Assembly: GCF_039880525.1 (NCBI RefSeq)
Contig: NZ_CP156989.1
Span: forward strand, 1,364,001-1,428,000
DNA from: Agrococcus sp. ProA11
GTDB taxonomy: Bacteria > Actinomycetota > Actinomycetes > Actinomycetales > Microbacteriaceae
DNA: 64,000 bases
Direction of reading: 5' to 3'
In this document: piece after piece, positions 1 through 8,737 of the stretch
Layout of the letters: each line of letters opens with the position of its first letter
Position numbering within the stretch: position 1 is the first letter of the stretch
Position numbers and translations under genes: made by a program
Notes under the pieces: model-generated
The model's input: the letters and a program-made list of their open reading frames with translations, nothing else
Database searches by the model: none
Told to the model about the DNA's origin: nothing

Positions 1-678
1 GCGCCAGGAGACCTCGAGCACCTGCCAGCCGTAGGCCTCGTAGCGGGCCTTGACGTCCTCGGTGAAGGCGATGTCGACATCGTCCTCGATCGAGATCTCG
101 TTCGCGTCGTAGATCGCGATCAGGCGGCCGAGCTGCTGGTGGCCGGCGAGCGAGCCGGCCTCGCTCGTGACGCCCTCCTGCAGGTCGCCGTCGCTCGCGA
201 TGACGTAGGTGTAGTGGTCGAAGGCGCTCTCGCCGACGGCGGTCTCGGGGTCGAAGAGCTCGCGCTCGAAGCGCTGCGCGTAGGCGAAGCCGACCGCCGA
301 GGCGAGGCCCTGGCCGAGCGGCCCCGTCGTCATCTCGACGCCCTTGGTGTGGCCGTACTCCGGGTGACCGGGCGTGAGCGAGCCCCAGGTGCGGAGCGAC
401 TCGATGTCGTGCTTCTCCAGCCCCGAGCCCGTCAGGTACAGCTGGATGTACTGCGTCAGCGACGAGTGGCCGGCAGAGAGGATGAAGCGGTCACGACCCA
501 GCCAGGTGTCGTCGGCCGGGTCGCGATCCATGACCTTCTGGTACAGCAGGTGCGCGAGCGGCGCGAGACTCATCGCCGTGCCTGGGTGGCCGTTGCCCTT
601 CTTCTCGACGGCATCGGCGGCCAGCACCCGTGCGGTGTCGACTGCCTGCTGGTCGTTGGTGGTCCATTCGAATGGCAA
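1..678 (-). CDS. tkt: Transketolase, N-terminal part (cut by window edge)
   Basis: Transketolase moves two-carbon units between sugar phosphates in the pentose phosphate pathway, using thiamine diphosphate and a divalent metal. The 226 visible residues are the start of the N-terminal TPP-binding domain: KKGNGHPGTAMSLAPLAHLL near residues 22-41, RDRFILSAGHSS near 61-72, PGHPEYGHTKGVEMTTGPLG near 100-120, and the metal-binding GDGDLQEG-type loop, here SDGDLQEGVTSEA. Translation starts at TTG 678, preceded by GAAGGAG at about 684-690, which is why I prefer TTG to a later ATG. The rest of the gene lies off the left edge. It diverges from ctaB, a common actinobacterial arrangement. Confidence 0.95.
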   Translation of the reverse strand, partial: MPFEWTTNDQQAVDTARVLAADAVEKKGNGHPGTAMSLAPLAHLLYQKVMDRDPADDTWLGRDRFILSAGHSSLTQYIQLYLTGSGLEKHDIESLRTWGSLTPGHPEYGHTKGVEMTTGPLGQGLASAVGFAYAQRFERELFDPETAVGESAFDHYTYVIASDGDLQEGVTSEAGSLAGHQQLGRLIAIYDANEISIEDDVDIAFTEDVKARYEAYGWQVLEVSWR

Positions 679-750
679 GGGGACTCCTTCATCGGGCTGC
701 CCGCGCAGAGCTTCCGAGCGCCGCGGCGGGGCGGACGTTGCGACACCTCC

Positions 751-756
751 AGCATA
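751..756 (-). promoter_or_regulatory. Candidate -10 box for tkt
   Basis: TATGCT on the minus strand, about 72 bases upstream of the transketolase start, in a gap of about 190 bases shared with ctaB. No convincing -35 was seen. On the plus strand of the same gap TAGGAT (812-817) is the likely ctaB -10. Confidence 0.35.
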
Positions 757-867
757 GTGAGCAAGCATGTGCGCCCAGTGGGCGTACCCCGCCGCGGCCG
801 TGCGCGTCAGATAGGATGAGGGTTGGCCATACGGCACTCGCCCTCGTCTGAACGGATCCCGCTGCAT

Positions 868-1812
868 ATGTCGAACTCGGCTTCGCCCGGCGTCGTCGCA
901 CCCGAGGTCGAGGGACGGCAGCTGAGCGCTCGGGTCTCGGTGAAGGCGAAGGCGTACGTCGCGATGACCAAGCCGCGCGTCATCGAGCTGCTGCTGGTCA
1001 CCGCGCTGCCCACCATGTTCCTGGCCGCGGGCGGCGTGCCGCCGCTCGGCGCCCTGACCGCCACGCTCATCGGCGGCTTCCTGAGCGCGGGCAGCGCCAA
1101 CGCGTTCAACATGATCCTCGATCGCGACATCGACCGGGTCATGCACCGCACGCAGCAGCGGCCGCTCGTGACGGGCACGCTCTCGGTCCTCGAGGCGCAC
1201 GTGTTCGCGTGGACGCTGGCCGTGGTCTCGACTGTCGTGCTCGCCGTGTTCGCGACGCCGCTGGCGGCGGCGCTGTCGGTCGCGGCGATCGCCTTCTACG
1301 TGCTCATCTACACGATGCTGCTGAAGCGCCGCACGGAGCAGAACATCGTCTGGGGCGGCATCGCCGGATGCTTCCCGGTCGTGATCGGCTGGGCAGGGGT
1401 CACCGGCACGCTCGACTGGCCCGCCTGGATCCTCTTCACGCTCGTGTTCCTCTGGACGCCGGCGCACTACTGGCCGCTGTCGATGAAGTACCGCGACGAC
1501 TACGAGGCGGCGCACGTGCCGATGCTCGGCGTCGTGCGGGGCACGCAGATGGTCGGCATCCAGGTCATCCTCTACGCGTGGGCGTCGATCGCCTGCACGC
1601 TGCTGCTGATCCCGGTCGCCGGGATGGGCCTGCTCTACAGCGCGGTCGCGGTGATCGCGGGCGCGTGGTTCATCGGCGAGTCGCACGCGCTCTACAGCCG
1701 TGCGATCCGCGGTGCGAGCGAGCTGCGCGCGATGCGCGTCTTCCACGCCTCGAACACCTACCTGACGCTGATCTTCCTCGCGGTCGGCGTCGACCCCTTG
1801 CTGCCCTTCTAG
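868..1812 (+). CDS. ctaB: Protoheme IX farnesyltransferase (heme O synthase)
   Basis: A UbiA-family membrane prenyltransferase that attaches a farnesyl group to heme B to make heme O, the precursor of heme A for aa3-type cytochrome oxidase. With ATG 868 it has 314 residues, normal for the family. The prenyl-diphosphate/Mg site [20 protein letters not shown] spans residues 81-100, and several hydrophobic helices follow. The start is uncertain: the frame stays open to TTG 823, which sits 5 bases after a TAGGAT box (812-817) and so could be a leaderless start. Neither start has a clear Shine-Dalgarno sequence. ctaA, the next enzyme in heme A synthesis, lies 1.6 kb further on, separated by ppx. 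Confidence 0.93.
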   Translation: MSNSASPGVVAPEVEGRQLSARVSVKAKAYVAMTKPRVIELLLVTALPTMFLAAGGVPPLGALTATLIGGFLSAGSANAFNMILDRDIDRVMHRTQQRPLVTGTLSVLEAHVFAWTLAVVSTVVLAVFATPLAAALSVAAIAFYVLIYTMLLKRRTEQNIVWGGIAGCFPVVIGWAGVTGTLDWPAWILFTLVFLWTPAHYWPLSMKYRDDYEAAHVPMLGVVRGTQMVGIQVILYAWASIACTLLLIPVAGMGLLYSAVAVIAGAWFIGESHALYSRAIRGASELRAMRVFHASNTYLTLIFLAVGVDPLLPF

Positions 1813-1910
1813 CCGCCCGGCGCCCCCGCCGGTGCCGCCCGCCGGCTCCGCCCGCGTATCCGCCGACCCGCCCCGCGCCATCACCGACCCGCCCCGCGCA
1901 TCCCGGCGCC

Positions 1911-2053
1911 TCCGCCGAGCGTCCCGAAACGGCGCGCTCACCGGCCGAAACGCACGATCCGGGGAAGCTCGCACCCGCAGTCGTCGGCGAGCGTCCCGAG
2001 AATGTGCGCCCGCCCGGCGGAAGGCGCGATTCGGGGAACCTCGCGGATGCCGG
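1911..2053. repeat. 143-bp direct repeat, copy 1 (two palindromic subunits)
   Basis: Starts TCCGCCGAGC and ends CGCGGATGCCGG. Each copy holds two related units of about 57 bases, both beginning GAGCGTCCCGA and ending GGGAA(G/C)CTCGC. The unit ends are inverted relative to each other (GCGAGC.TCCC against GGGGAAGCTCGC), so each unit can fold into an imperfect hairpin, as REP elements do. Confidence 0.85.
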
Positions 2054-2114
2054 CCCGGCCCGCGCACCCGCCGATCCGCCGACCAACCCCGCGCATCCGC
2101 CAAGCCACCCCGCA

Positions 2115-2257
2115 TCCGCCGAGCGGCCCGAAACGGCGCGCTCACCGGCCGAAACGCACGATCCAGGGAAGCTCGCGCCCGCGGTCGTCGGCGAGCGTCC
2201 CGAGAAGGTGCGTCCGCCCGGCGGAAGGCGCGATTCGGGGAAGCTCGCGGATGCCGG
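2115..2257. repeat. 143-bp direct repeat, copy 2
   Basis: Same length and order as the copy at 1911-2053, with only scattered substitutions (for example CCGGGG to CCAGGG, AATGTGCGC to AAGGTGCGT) and no length change. Its start is 204 bases after the start of copy 1. Together the two copies give four hairpin-capable units between convergent genes. Confidence 0.85.
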
Positions 2258-2298
2258 CTCGGCGCGCCGGGCGGTGGGCGGATGCCGGCTCGGTGGCG

Positions 2299-3318
2299 TC
2301 AGACGCGGTCGAGCATCTGGAGCAGGCGGCCCTCGCGGAGCGCCCACGGGCTGACGTCGAGCTCCTTCAGGCCGAAGGCGCGCATCGCCTCCGAGAGCAC
2401 GATGCCGCCCGCGATCACCTGGAACGTGCGATCCGGCGTGATGCCGGGCAGCGCCGAACGCGAGTCCGCGTCCATCTTCGCGAGCCGCGGCAGCCAGTCG
2501 TTCAGCTGCTTGCGCGTCAGCACCGCCCGATCGGCGTCGCCGACGCCCGGCATCAGGTTGCCCGCCAGTCGCGCGAGCGAGCGGATGGTCTTCGACGAGC
2601 CGACCACATGGTCGGGCTTGCCGAACGGCTTCACCTGCGCGACGGCGTCATCGAGCACGGCCTTGGCGTAGAGCCGCAGCGCGCGCTGGTCGGCGAGCGG
2701 CGGGGGATCGGCGTGGAAGAAGCCCACCGTCGAGCGACCGGCGCCCAGCGGCAGCGAGAGCGCGACATCGGGCTCCTCGTCCTCGCCGATCGCCACCTCG
2801 AGCGATCCGCCGCCGATGTCGAGCAGCAGGATGCGCCCCGCCGACCACCCGAACCACCGGCGCACGGCCAGGAACGTCAGCCGCGCCTCGTCCGGGCCGG
2901 AGAGGATGTCGAGCGTCACCTTCGCCTCGCGCTCAATGCGGGCGACGACCTGCTCGCCGTTGGTCGCCTCGCGCAGCGCGCTCGTCGCCATCACCACGAA
3001 ATCATCGAGCTGCTCATCCCTGGCGATCTCGGCGCACTCGCCGATCGCGGTCAGGAGTGCCTCGACGCCCTCGTCGCTGATCGCCCCGTCGTCGTCGAGG
3101 TAGCGCATCAGGCGCAGGGTCAGCTTGTGCGATCGCTGCGGGATCGGTCGGCCGCCCAGCCGCACGTCGACGGTGAGCAGATGCACGGTGTTCGAGCCGA
3201 TGTCGAGCACGCCCAGCCGCGAGCCGTGCCGCGCGGCGCCGATGGCCCCGTCCTCGGGCCGCCGGGTCTCGATGGCGACGTCGTCCGTGCGACCGGTGCC
3301 GAGTTCACTGCGCTGCAT
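2299..3318 (-). CDS. Ppx/GppA family phosphatase
   Basis: An exopolyphosphatase or guanosine-pentaphosphate phosphatase of the ASKHA fold. It would release phosphate from polyphosphate chain ends and/or convert pppGpp to ppGpp. Seen: the first phosphate loop VLDIGSNTVHLL at residues 37-48 and the second, DIGGGSLE, at 167-174. At 339 residues it has the short actinobacterial form (catalytic domains only, no C-terminal HD domain), like mycobacterial Ppx1/Ppx2. Sequence alone does not separate the two activities. ATG 3318 lies 7 bases after CAGGAT (3326-3331, minus strand), a leaderless layout. ctaA is upstream on the same strand. Confidence 0.88.
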   Translation of the reverse strand: MQRSELGTGRTDDVAIETRRPEDGAIGAARHGSRLGVLDIGSNTVHLLTVDVRLGGRPIPQRSHKLTLRLMRYLDDDGAISDEGVEALLTAIGECAEIARDEQLDDFVVMATSALREATNGEQVVARIEREAKVTLDILSGPDEARLTFLAVRRWFGWSAGRILLLDIGGGSLEVAIGEDEEPDVALSLPLGAGRSTVGFFHADPPPLADQRALRLYAKAVLDDAVAQVKPFGKPDHVVGSSKTIRSLARLAGNLMPGVGDADRAVLTRKQLNDWLPRLAKMDADSRSALPGITPDRTFQVIAGGIVLSEAMRAFGLKELDVSPWALREGRLLQMLDRV

Positions 3319-3379
3319 GCGCCTGATCCTGCCATCCGGCCGGGTCGACCGCGATCGGATGCTCGCGTCGGGTCGCCCG

Positions 3380-4306
3380 TCACACCGGCGTGGTCACCGA
3401 TGCGTCGGCCGCCCGATCCGCGGGGTGCTCGACGGCACCGTCGACCGGTCCATGCCGCAGCGAGAGCACCACCGCGACCACGACCGCGGTCGAGATCACG
3501 GAGACGACCATGTGGATGCCGACCAGCAGCACCGGCAGCCCGGTGTTCGACTGAATGATGCCGATCACGATCTGCAGCAGGATCAGGCCCAGCAGCCCCA
3601 GCGTCCAGCGCAGGTGCCGACGCGGTCCCCGCACGGCCGCGGCCACCACGACCGCCAGCACCAGCGCCAGCAGCAGGTAGCCGGGCCAGGCGTGGACGTG
3701 CTGCATGATCGCGGGGTCGAGACCGTTGCGCGCGGCGCCGCCGTCGCCCGCGTGCGGGCCCGAGCCGGTGGTGAGCACGCCCACGACGACCACCACCGCC
3801 AGCGCGGCGGTCATCGCGAGCGCGAGCAGCCACTGCCAGCGCGGCGCCCTCTGCGGACCGAAGGCGCCCACGATCACCCGCCAGGCGAGCAGCGCGGCCA
3901 GCGCGACCAGGACGACGGAGAGCAGGAAGTGGATGCCGACGGTGTCGGGGCGCAGCGACATCCACACCACCACCGCGCCGATGAGCGCCTGCGCGAGCGT
4001 GAGACCGAGGACGAGCGAGGCGAGCGTGATCGCGACACGCCCCGCGTGCTGGCGGATCACCAGCACGAGCATCACGATCGCGACCAGCAGCACGATGCCG
4101 CCCATCACGCGGTTCGCGAACTCGATGATGCCGTGGATGCCCTGCTCCGGCACCGGCACGAACGACTCCGGCGTGCAGTTGGGCCACTGCGTGCACCCGA
4201 GGCCCGAGCCGGTGAGCCGAACCGCCCCGCCGGTGCCGACGATGGCGATCTGCGAGACGAGCGTCGTCCAGGCCATGACGACCAGGCTGCGCGAGCGGGT
4301 CAGCAA
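3380..4306 (-). CDS. ctaA: Heme A synthase (COX15/CtaA family)
   Basis: Oxidises the C8 methyl of heme O to a formyl group, giving heme A for cytochrome c oxidase. The 308 residues form a polytopic membrane protein. The paired cysteines of the extracytoplasmic loop are in GLGCTQWPNCTP (Cys38 and Cys44). Heme-ligand histidine candidates lie in hydrophobic helices (GIHFLLS, IMQHVHAWPGYLL, GIHMVVS). TTG 4306 is chosen because GGAGAGG sits 6 bases upstream; ATG 4276 is a shorter alternative without such a site. Together with ctaB and SURF1 it points to an aa3-type terminal oxidase in this organism. Confidence 0.92.
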   Translation of the reverse strand: MLTRSRSLVVMAWTTLVSQIAIVGTGGAVRLTGSGLGCTQWPNCTPESFVPVPEQGIHGIIEFANRVMGGIVLLVAIVMLVLVIRQHAGRVAITLASLVLGLTLAQALIGAVVVWMSLRPDTVGIHFLLSVVLVALAALLAWRVIVGAFGPQRAPRWQWLLALAMTAALAVVVVVGVLTTGSGPHAGDGGAARNGLDPAIMQHVHAWPGYLLLALVLAVVVAAAVRGPRRHLRWTLGLLGLILLQIVIGIIQSNTGLPVLLVGIHMVVSVISTAVVVAVVLSLRHGPVDGAVEHPADRAADASVTTPV

Positions 4307-4496
4307 GATGCACCTCTCCTGCCGTCGCGATAGGATGAGGGGGAGCCCATCGGCTCCGAACCCCCGTGCCGCAGCTGCGGCGAGGCATGTGCGAAGGCCC
4401 TTTCATTATGGCCCGTTCTCCGGGGTGCACGGGCCGCGCGGAATGCCGAGGAGCACCGCCGGGTTACAGGATGTGAAGCGTAGATAGGGGGAGCGG
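4307..4496. promoter_or_regulatory. Divergent control region between ctaA and the suf operon
   Basis: Holds TAGGAT on the plus strand near 4330-4336, a hairpin-rich middle, and the strong ribosome site GGGGGAG a few bases before the sufB ATG. No SufR-like regulator gene and no palindrome that I could name as its operator are seen. The exact promoter of either gene is not resolved. Confidence 0.4.
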
Positions 4497-5915
4497 ATGT
4501 CCGATGTTCTGATCGACCGGCCCGAGCTCGAGGGTCTGGGACAGTACGAGTTCGGGTGGCACGACTCCGATGAGGCGGGTGCCATCGCGAAGCGAGGGCT
4601 GAGCGAACAGGTGGTCCGTGAGATCTCTGCGCTCAAGAACGAGTCCGACTGGATGCTCGAGCGTCGGCTCAAGGGCCTGCAGCTGTTCGAGCGCAAGCCG
4701 ATGCCGACGTGGGGTGCCGACATCTCCGGCATCGACTTCGACAACATCAAGTACTTCGTGCGCTCCACGGAGCGCCAGGCGCAGACCTGGGAGGACCTCC
4801 CCGAGGACATCCGCAGGACGTACGACCGCCTGGGCATCCCGGAGGCCGAGCGCAGCCGCCTCGTCTCCGGCGTCGCGGCGCAGTACGAGTCTGAGGTCGT
4901 CTACCACCAGATCCAGGAGGATCTGGAGGCGCAGGGCGTCATCTTCATGGACACCGACACGGCGCTCAGGGAGCACCCGGAGTTCTTCGAGGAGTACTTC
5001 GGCACGGTCATCCCCTCGGGCGACAACAAGTTCGCCGCGCTGAACACCGCCGTGTGGTCGGGCGGCTCGTTCGTGTACGTGCCCAAGGGCGTCCACGTCG
5101 AGATCCCGCTGCAGGCCTACTTCCGCATCAACACCGAGAACATGGGCCAGTTCGAGCGCACGCTGATCATCGCGGACGAAGGCTCCTACGTGCACTACAT
5201 CGAGGGCTGCACCGCGCCGATCTACTCGTCGGACTCGCTGCACTCGGCCGTGGTCGAGATCATCGTGAAGAAGAACGCGCGCGTTCGCTACACGACGATC
5301 CAGAACTGGTCGAACAACGTCTACAACCTCGTCACCAAGCGCGCGATCGCCGAAGAGGGCGCGACGATGGAGTGGATCGACGGCAACATCGGTTCCAAGG
5401 TGACGATGAAGTACCCATCGATCTACCTGGTGGGGGAGCGCGCCAAGGGGGAGACCCTCTCGGTCGCCTTCGCGGGCCCCGGACAGCACCAGGACGCCGG
5501 CGCGAAGATGATCCACATGGCGCCGTACACGACGTCGTCGATCGTCTCGAAGTCGATCGCCCGCGGCGGCGGCCGTGCCGGCTATCGCGGTGAGGTGCGC
5601 GTCGACGCCAATGCTCACCACTCCGCCAACAGCGTCGTCTGCGACGCGCTGCTGGTCGACACCATGTCGCGCTCCGACACCTACCCGTCGATCGACATCC
5701 GCGTCGACGACGTGGTGCTCGGTCACGAGGCGACGGTGTCGAAGGTCAGCGAGGAGCAGCTGTTCTACCTCATGTCGCGCGGTCTCGAGGAGACCGAGGC
5801 GATGGCGATGATCGTGCGCGGCTTCATCGAGCCGATCGCGCGCGAGCTGCCGATGGAGTACGCACTCGAGCTCAACAAGCTCATCGAGATGAGCATGGAA
5901 GGATCCGTGGGTTGA
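4497..5915 (+). CDS. sufB: Fe-S cluster assembly protein SufB
   Basis: Scaffold subunit of the SufBCD complex on which Fe-S clusters are built. The 472 residues match the family's usual length, and the C-terminal beta-helix region is intact ([20 protein letters not shown], then [11 protein letters not shown] near residues 380-390). Start ATG 4497 has GGGGGAG just upstream. It is first in a tight five-gene operon and its TGA overlaps the sufD ATG (TGATG). The cytosolic SUF system is the main Fe-S machinery of most actinobacteria, so this operon is probably essential. Confidence 0.97.
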   Translation: MSDVLIDRPELEGLGQYEFGWHDSDEAGAIAKRGLSEQVVREISALKNESDWMLERRLKGLQLFERKPMPTWGADISGIDFDNIKYFVRSTERQAQTWEDLPEDIRRTYDRLGIPEAERSRLVSGVAAQYESEVVYHQIQEDLEAQGVIFMDTDTALREHPEFFEEYFGTVIPSGDNKFAALNTAVWSGGSFVYVPKGVHVEIPLQAYFRINTENMGQFERTLIIADEGSYVHYIEGCTAPIYSSDSLHSAVVEIIVKKNARVRYTTIQNWSNNVYNLVTKRAIAEEGATMEWIDGNIGSKVTMKYPSIYLVGERAKGETLSVAFAGPGQHQDAGAKMIHMAPYTTSSIVSKSIARGGGRAGYRGEVRVDANAHHSANSVVCDALLVDTMSRSDTYPSIDIRVDDVVLGHEATVSKVSEEQLFYLMSRGLEETEAMAMIVRGFIEPIARELPMEYALELNKLIEMSMEGSVG

Positions 5916-7132
5916 TGACCGCCACTGACACGACACCCCAGCATCTGGTGACCGAACCCGCAGAGCGCTTCGTGCCCGTGCAGACCCGCTCCGAGCGACC
6001 CACGTCGTTCGAGCCGGCGGACTTCGGCACGCCGACGGGCCGCGAGGTCAACTGGAAGCTCTCCGACGTGAAGCGCCTCGCGCCGCTGTTCGTGGACGCG
6101 CCGACCGAGGCGGGCGCCGAGGGCGCCATCGACTACCAGGTCGAGGCGCTCGAGTCGCGCGGCCTGCTCGTCGAGTCGACCGGTCACGACGCCGCGCCTC
6201 GCGGCGAGATCTTCCGACCGGAGGACGTCGTCAGCGCCATCGCCTGGAAGCAGTGTGAGAACGCGATGCACATCCGCCTGCCCGCCGGCACGCAGCAGGA
6301 GCCGGTCATCGCGCGCCTCGTGGGCACCGGTGCCGACCGACGCGCGAACGCGCACATCGTCGTCGAGGCGATGCCGGGTTCGGAGGGCACGGTCGTGCTC
6401 CACCACTCCGGCTCCGCGCAGTACGCGCAGAACGTCGAGGTGATCGTCCGCGATGGCGCACGCCTGACGCTCATCACGGTGCAGGACTGGGACGACGACG
6501 CCGTGCACGCGGCCGCCCACCAGGCGGTCGTCGCCGACGGCGCCTACCTCAAGCACATGGTGATCTCGTTCGGCGGCGGCGTCGCACGGGTGAACCCCTC
6601 GGTGCGCCTCGCGGGGCACCGCGCCGAGGGCGAGATGTTCGGACTGTCGTTCTCGGACGCGGGCCAGCACATCGAGAGCCAGGTCTTCCTCTTCCACGAG
6701 GGCACCGAGACCCGCGGCGACGTGCTCTACAAGGGTGCGCTGCAGGGCACCGGAGCGCGCTCCGTCTGGATCGGCGACGTGCTGATCGGCGACCACGCGA
6801 CCGGCACCGACAGCTACGAGAAGAACCAGAACCTCGTGCTCACCGATGGCGCGCGCGCCGACAGCATCCCCAACCTCGAGATCAAGACCGGCGACATCGC
6901 CGGCGCCGGCCACGCCTCGGCGACCGGTCGCTTCGACGACGAGCAGCTCTTCTACCTGCAGTCGCGCGGGATCGATGAGGAGGAGGCACGGCGCCTCGTC
7001 GTGATCGGCTTCCTGATGGAGATCGTGCAGAAGATCGGCGTGGCAGAGATCGAGGAGCGCCTCGGCGAGGCGATCCAGGACGAGTTGCGCCAGGGTGCGG
7101 GCCTCGCCCCCGCGTCGAAGGTGGGCGCATGA
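5915..7132 (+). CDS. sufD: Fe-S cluster assembly protein SufD
   Basis: Paralogue and partner of SufB in the SufBC2D scaffold; needed for iron entry into the nascent cluster. With ATG 5915, which overlaps the sufB stop, it has 405 residues. The typical C-terminal core is present: DVLYKGALQGTGARSVWIGD, then EKNQNLVLTDGARADSIPNL and GHASATGRFDDEQLFYLQSR. The last bases (ATGA) overlap the start of the Rieske gene, suggesting coupled translation. Confidence 0.95.
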   Translation: MTATDTTPQHLVTEPAERFVPVQTRSERPTSFEPADFGTPTGREVNWKLSDVKRLAPLFVDAPTEAGAEGAIDYQVEALESRGLLVESTGHDAAPRGEIFRPEDVVSAIAWKQCENAMHIRLPAGTQQEPVIARLVGTGADRRANAHIVVEAMPGSEGTVVLHHSGSAQYAQNVEVIVRDGARLTLITVQDWDDDAVHAAAHQAVVADGAYLKHMVISFGGGVARVNPSVRLAGHRAEGEMFGLSFSDAGQHIESQVFLFHEGTETRGDVLYKGALQGTGARSVWIGDVLIGDHATGTDSYEKNQNLVLTDGARADSIPNLEIKTGDIAGAGHASATGRFDDEQLFYLQSRGIDEEEARRLVVIGFLMEIVQKIGVAEIEERLGEAIQDELRQGAGLAPASKVGA

Positions 7133-7458
7133 CGGCACAGCGCGTCTGCGGCGTGAGCGAGGTCGCCGTCAGCGCGGCCATGAAGGTCGAGCTCGACGGC
7201 ATCGCGATCGCGATCGTGAAGGACTCCGCCGGCGACATCCACGCCATCGGCGACACCTGCACCCACGGCGAGATCTCCCTCTCCGAGGGCTTCGTCGAGG
7301 GTGACGCGATCGAGTGCTGGGCCCACGGCTCGCAGTTCGCGCTCCGCACGGGCAAGCCGATGAACCTGCCGGCCTATGAGCCGGTGCCCGTGTTCCCCGT
7401 GACCATCGACGGCGACGACGTGCTCGTCGACGTCCAGAATCCACTGACCCAGAGCTAG
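7129..7458 (+). CDS. Rieske [2Fe-2S] ferredoxin of the suf operon
   Basis: A 109-residue single-domain Rieske protein, often labelled non-heme iron oxygenase ferredoxin subunit. The cluster ligands are visible as CTHGEISLSEGF (Cys44, His46) and ECWAHGSQF (Cys63, His66). It is a regular member of actinobacterial suf operons between sufD and sufC, so it more likely serves Fe-S assembly or redox supply than an oxygenase; no oxygenase subunit is nearby. Start ATG 7129 overlaps the sufD stop. A gap of 50 bases follows before sufC. Confidence 0.93.
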   Translation: MTAQRVCGVSEVAVSAAMKVELDGIAIAIVKDSAGDIHAIGDTCTHGEISLSEGFVEGDAIECWAHGSQFALRTGKPMNLPAYEPVPVFPVTIDGDDVLVDVQNPLTQS

Positions 7459-7508
7459 AGCAGACAGCGTCTGCCACGCGGCTGCGGCCGCGAAGGAAAG
7501 GAAGCGCG

Positions 7509-8267
7509 ATGAGCGTCCTCGACATCAAGGACCTGCACGTCTCGATCGAGACCGAGCAGGGGAAGAAGGACATCCTCAAGGGTGTCGACCTGACCATCAA
7601 CTCCGACGAGATCCACGCCGTCATGGGCCCCAACGGCTCCGGCAAGTCGACCCTCGCCTACACGATCGCGGGCCACCCCCGCTACATCGTGGACAGCGGC
7701 TCGATCACGCTCGACGGTGAGGACGTCCTCGCCATGAGCGTCGACGAGCGCGCGCGGGCCGGTCTGTTCCTGGCGATGCAGTACCCGGTGGAGATCCCCG
7801 GCGTCACCGTCTCGAACTTCCTCCGCACGGCGAAGACCGCGATCTCGGGCGAGGCCCCGCGCGTGCGCCAGTGGATCGGCGACGTCCGCTCCGCGATGGA
7901 GAAGCTGCGCATGGACTCCTCGTTCGGCGAGCGCAACGTCAACGAGGGCTTCTCGGGCGGCGAGAAGAAGCGCCACGAGATCCTGCAGCTCGAGCTGCTG
8001 CGCCCGAACTTCGCGGTGCTCGACGAGACCGACTCCGGCCTCGACGTCGACGCGCTGCGCATCGTCTCCGAGGGCGTGAACCGCGTCAAGGCCGAGAGCG
8101 GCCTCGGCGTGCTGCTGATCACGCACTACACCCGCATCCTGCGCTACATCGAGCCCGACCACGTGCACGTGTTCGTGGACGGTCGCGTGGCCGAGCAGGG
8201 CGGCGCCGAGCTGGCGCACCGGCTCGAGGAGGAGGGCTACGACCGCTACCTGAAGGCCGGTGTCTGA
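7509..8267 (+). CDS. sufC: Fe-S cluster assembly ATPase SufC
   Basis: ABC-type ATPase that drives conformational change in SufBCD. The 252 residues carry Walker A GPNGSGKST at 40-48, the signature FSGGEKKR, Walker B FAVLDETDSGLD and the switch histidine in LLITHYTRIL. GAAAGGAAG precedes ATG 7509. Its TGA overlaps the ATG of the next gene. The length and the SufC-type signature (SGGEKKR, not SGGQ) separate it from transporter ATPases. Confidence 0.97.
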   Translation: MSVLDIKDLHVSIETEQGKKDILKGVDLTINSDEIHAVMGPNGSGKSTLAYTIAGHPRYIVDSGSITLDGEDVLAMSVDERARAGLFLAMQYPVEIPGVTVSNFLRTAKTAISGEAPRVRQWIGDVRSAMEKLRMDSSFGERNVNEGFSGGEKKRHEILQLELLRPNFAVLDETDSGLDVDALRIVSEGVNRVKAESGLGVLLITHYTRILRYIEPDHVHVFVDGRVAEQGGAELAHRLEEEGYDRYLKAGV

Positions 8268-8599
8268 TGGCCCTGACCGAGATCGAAGCCTCGAAGTTCG
8301 ATGAGCTGACCGAGGCGCTCAAGGATGTCGTCGACCCCGAGTTGGACGTCAACATCGTCGACCTCGGGCTCATCTACGACCTCGCCTGGGACGATGACCA
8401 GGATGCGCTCGTGGTCTCGATGACGCTCACCTCGGCCGGCTGCCCGCTGACCGACGTGATCGAGTCGGAGATCGCCGAGAAGCTCGACGGGCACGTCGAG
8501 CAGTTCCGCATCAACTGGGTCTGGATGCCGCCGTGGGGTCCCGAGCGGATCACCGAGGACGGCCGCGAGATGATGCGGGCGTTGGGCTTCACCATCTAG
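8267..8599 (+). CDS. sufT: MIP18/DUF59 family Fe-S assembly factor (SufT-like)
   Basis: A 110-residue protein of the DUF59 family, thought to help mature or deliver Fe-S clusters. Seen: VVDPELDVNIVDLGLIYDL near residues 22-40, the conserved cysteine in SAGCPLTDVIE, and WMPPWGPERIT near the C-terminus. ATG 8267 overlaps the sufC stop. It closes the operon; the cysteine desulfurase SufS and sulfur carrier SufU, which often follow here in other bacteria, are absent, and a hairpin terminator comes next. Confidence 0.92.
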   Translation: MALTEIEASKFDELTEALKDVVDPELDVNIVDLGLIYDLAWDDDQDALVVSMTLTSAGCPLTDVIESEIAEKLDGHVEQFRINWVWMPPWGPERITEDGREMMRALGFTI

Positions 8600-8639
8600 C
8601 GATAGCCCCAGCCCGGCAGCACTCTCATCAGCAGGGCAA

Positions 8640-8662
8640 CGGACGGTCCAGCGGACCGTCCG
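8640..8662 (+). terminator. Hairpin after the suf operon, ahead of pnuC
   Basis: CGGACGGTCC, loop AGC, GGACCGTCCG: a perfect 10-bp stem 41 bases after the sufT stop. No T-run follows, as is common in high-GC actinobacteria. It lies in the 138-base leader of pnuC, so a role in pnuC control is also possible. Confidence 0.6.
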
Positions 8663-8737
8663 GCCCAACGCCGTCGCGAGCGCGAGCGAGCGAGCTCGGA
8701 TTCACGACAGCCGCCGCCCCGAACAGGAAGCCGTCCC

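Larger units (their letters stand above)
1813..2298. other. Non-coding gap of 486 bases holding repeats
   Basis: Lies between the converging ctaB and ppx genes. It is built almost wholly from low-complexity GC-rich sequence and the two 143-bp repeats listed separately. Just before the first copy there are also two short repeats of the type ACCGACCCGCCCCGCGC. Long open frames cross it in several phases but look like by-products of GC richness and repetition. Confidence 0.7.

Noticed and set aside
823-867. TTG 823 as the ctaB start
   Set aside because: The spacing after TAGGAT is possible, but leaderless TTG starts are rare and ATG 868 gives the usual protein length. Kept only as an alternative.
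1911-2257. CRISPR array
   Set aside because: Only two long copies with imperfect identity, each internally palindromic; no short regular repeats with unique spacers and no cas genes.
1670-2354. Long open frames on both strands across the repeat region
   Set aside because: They arise from GC-rich repeats; the predicted proteins are Pro/Arg/Ala-rich, overlap ctaB or ppx, and repeat with the DNA.
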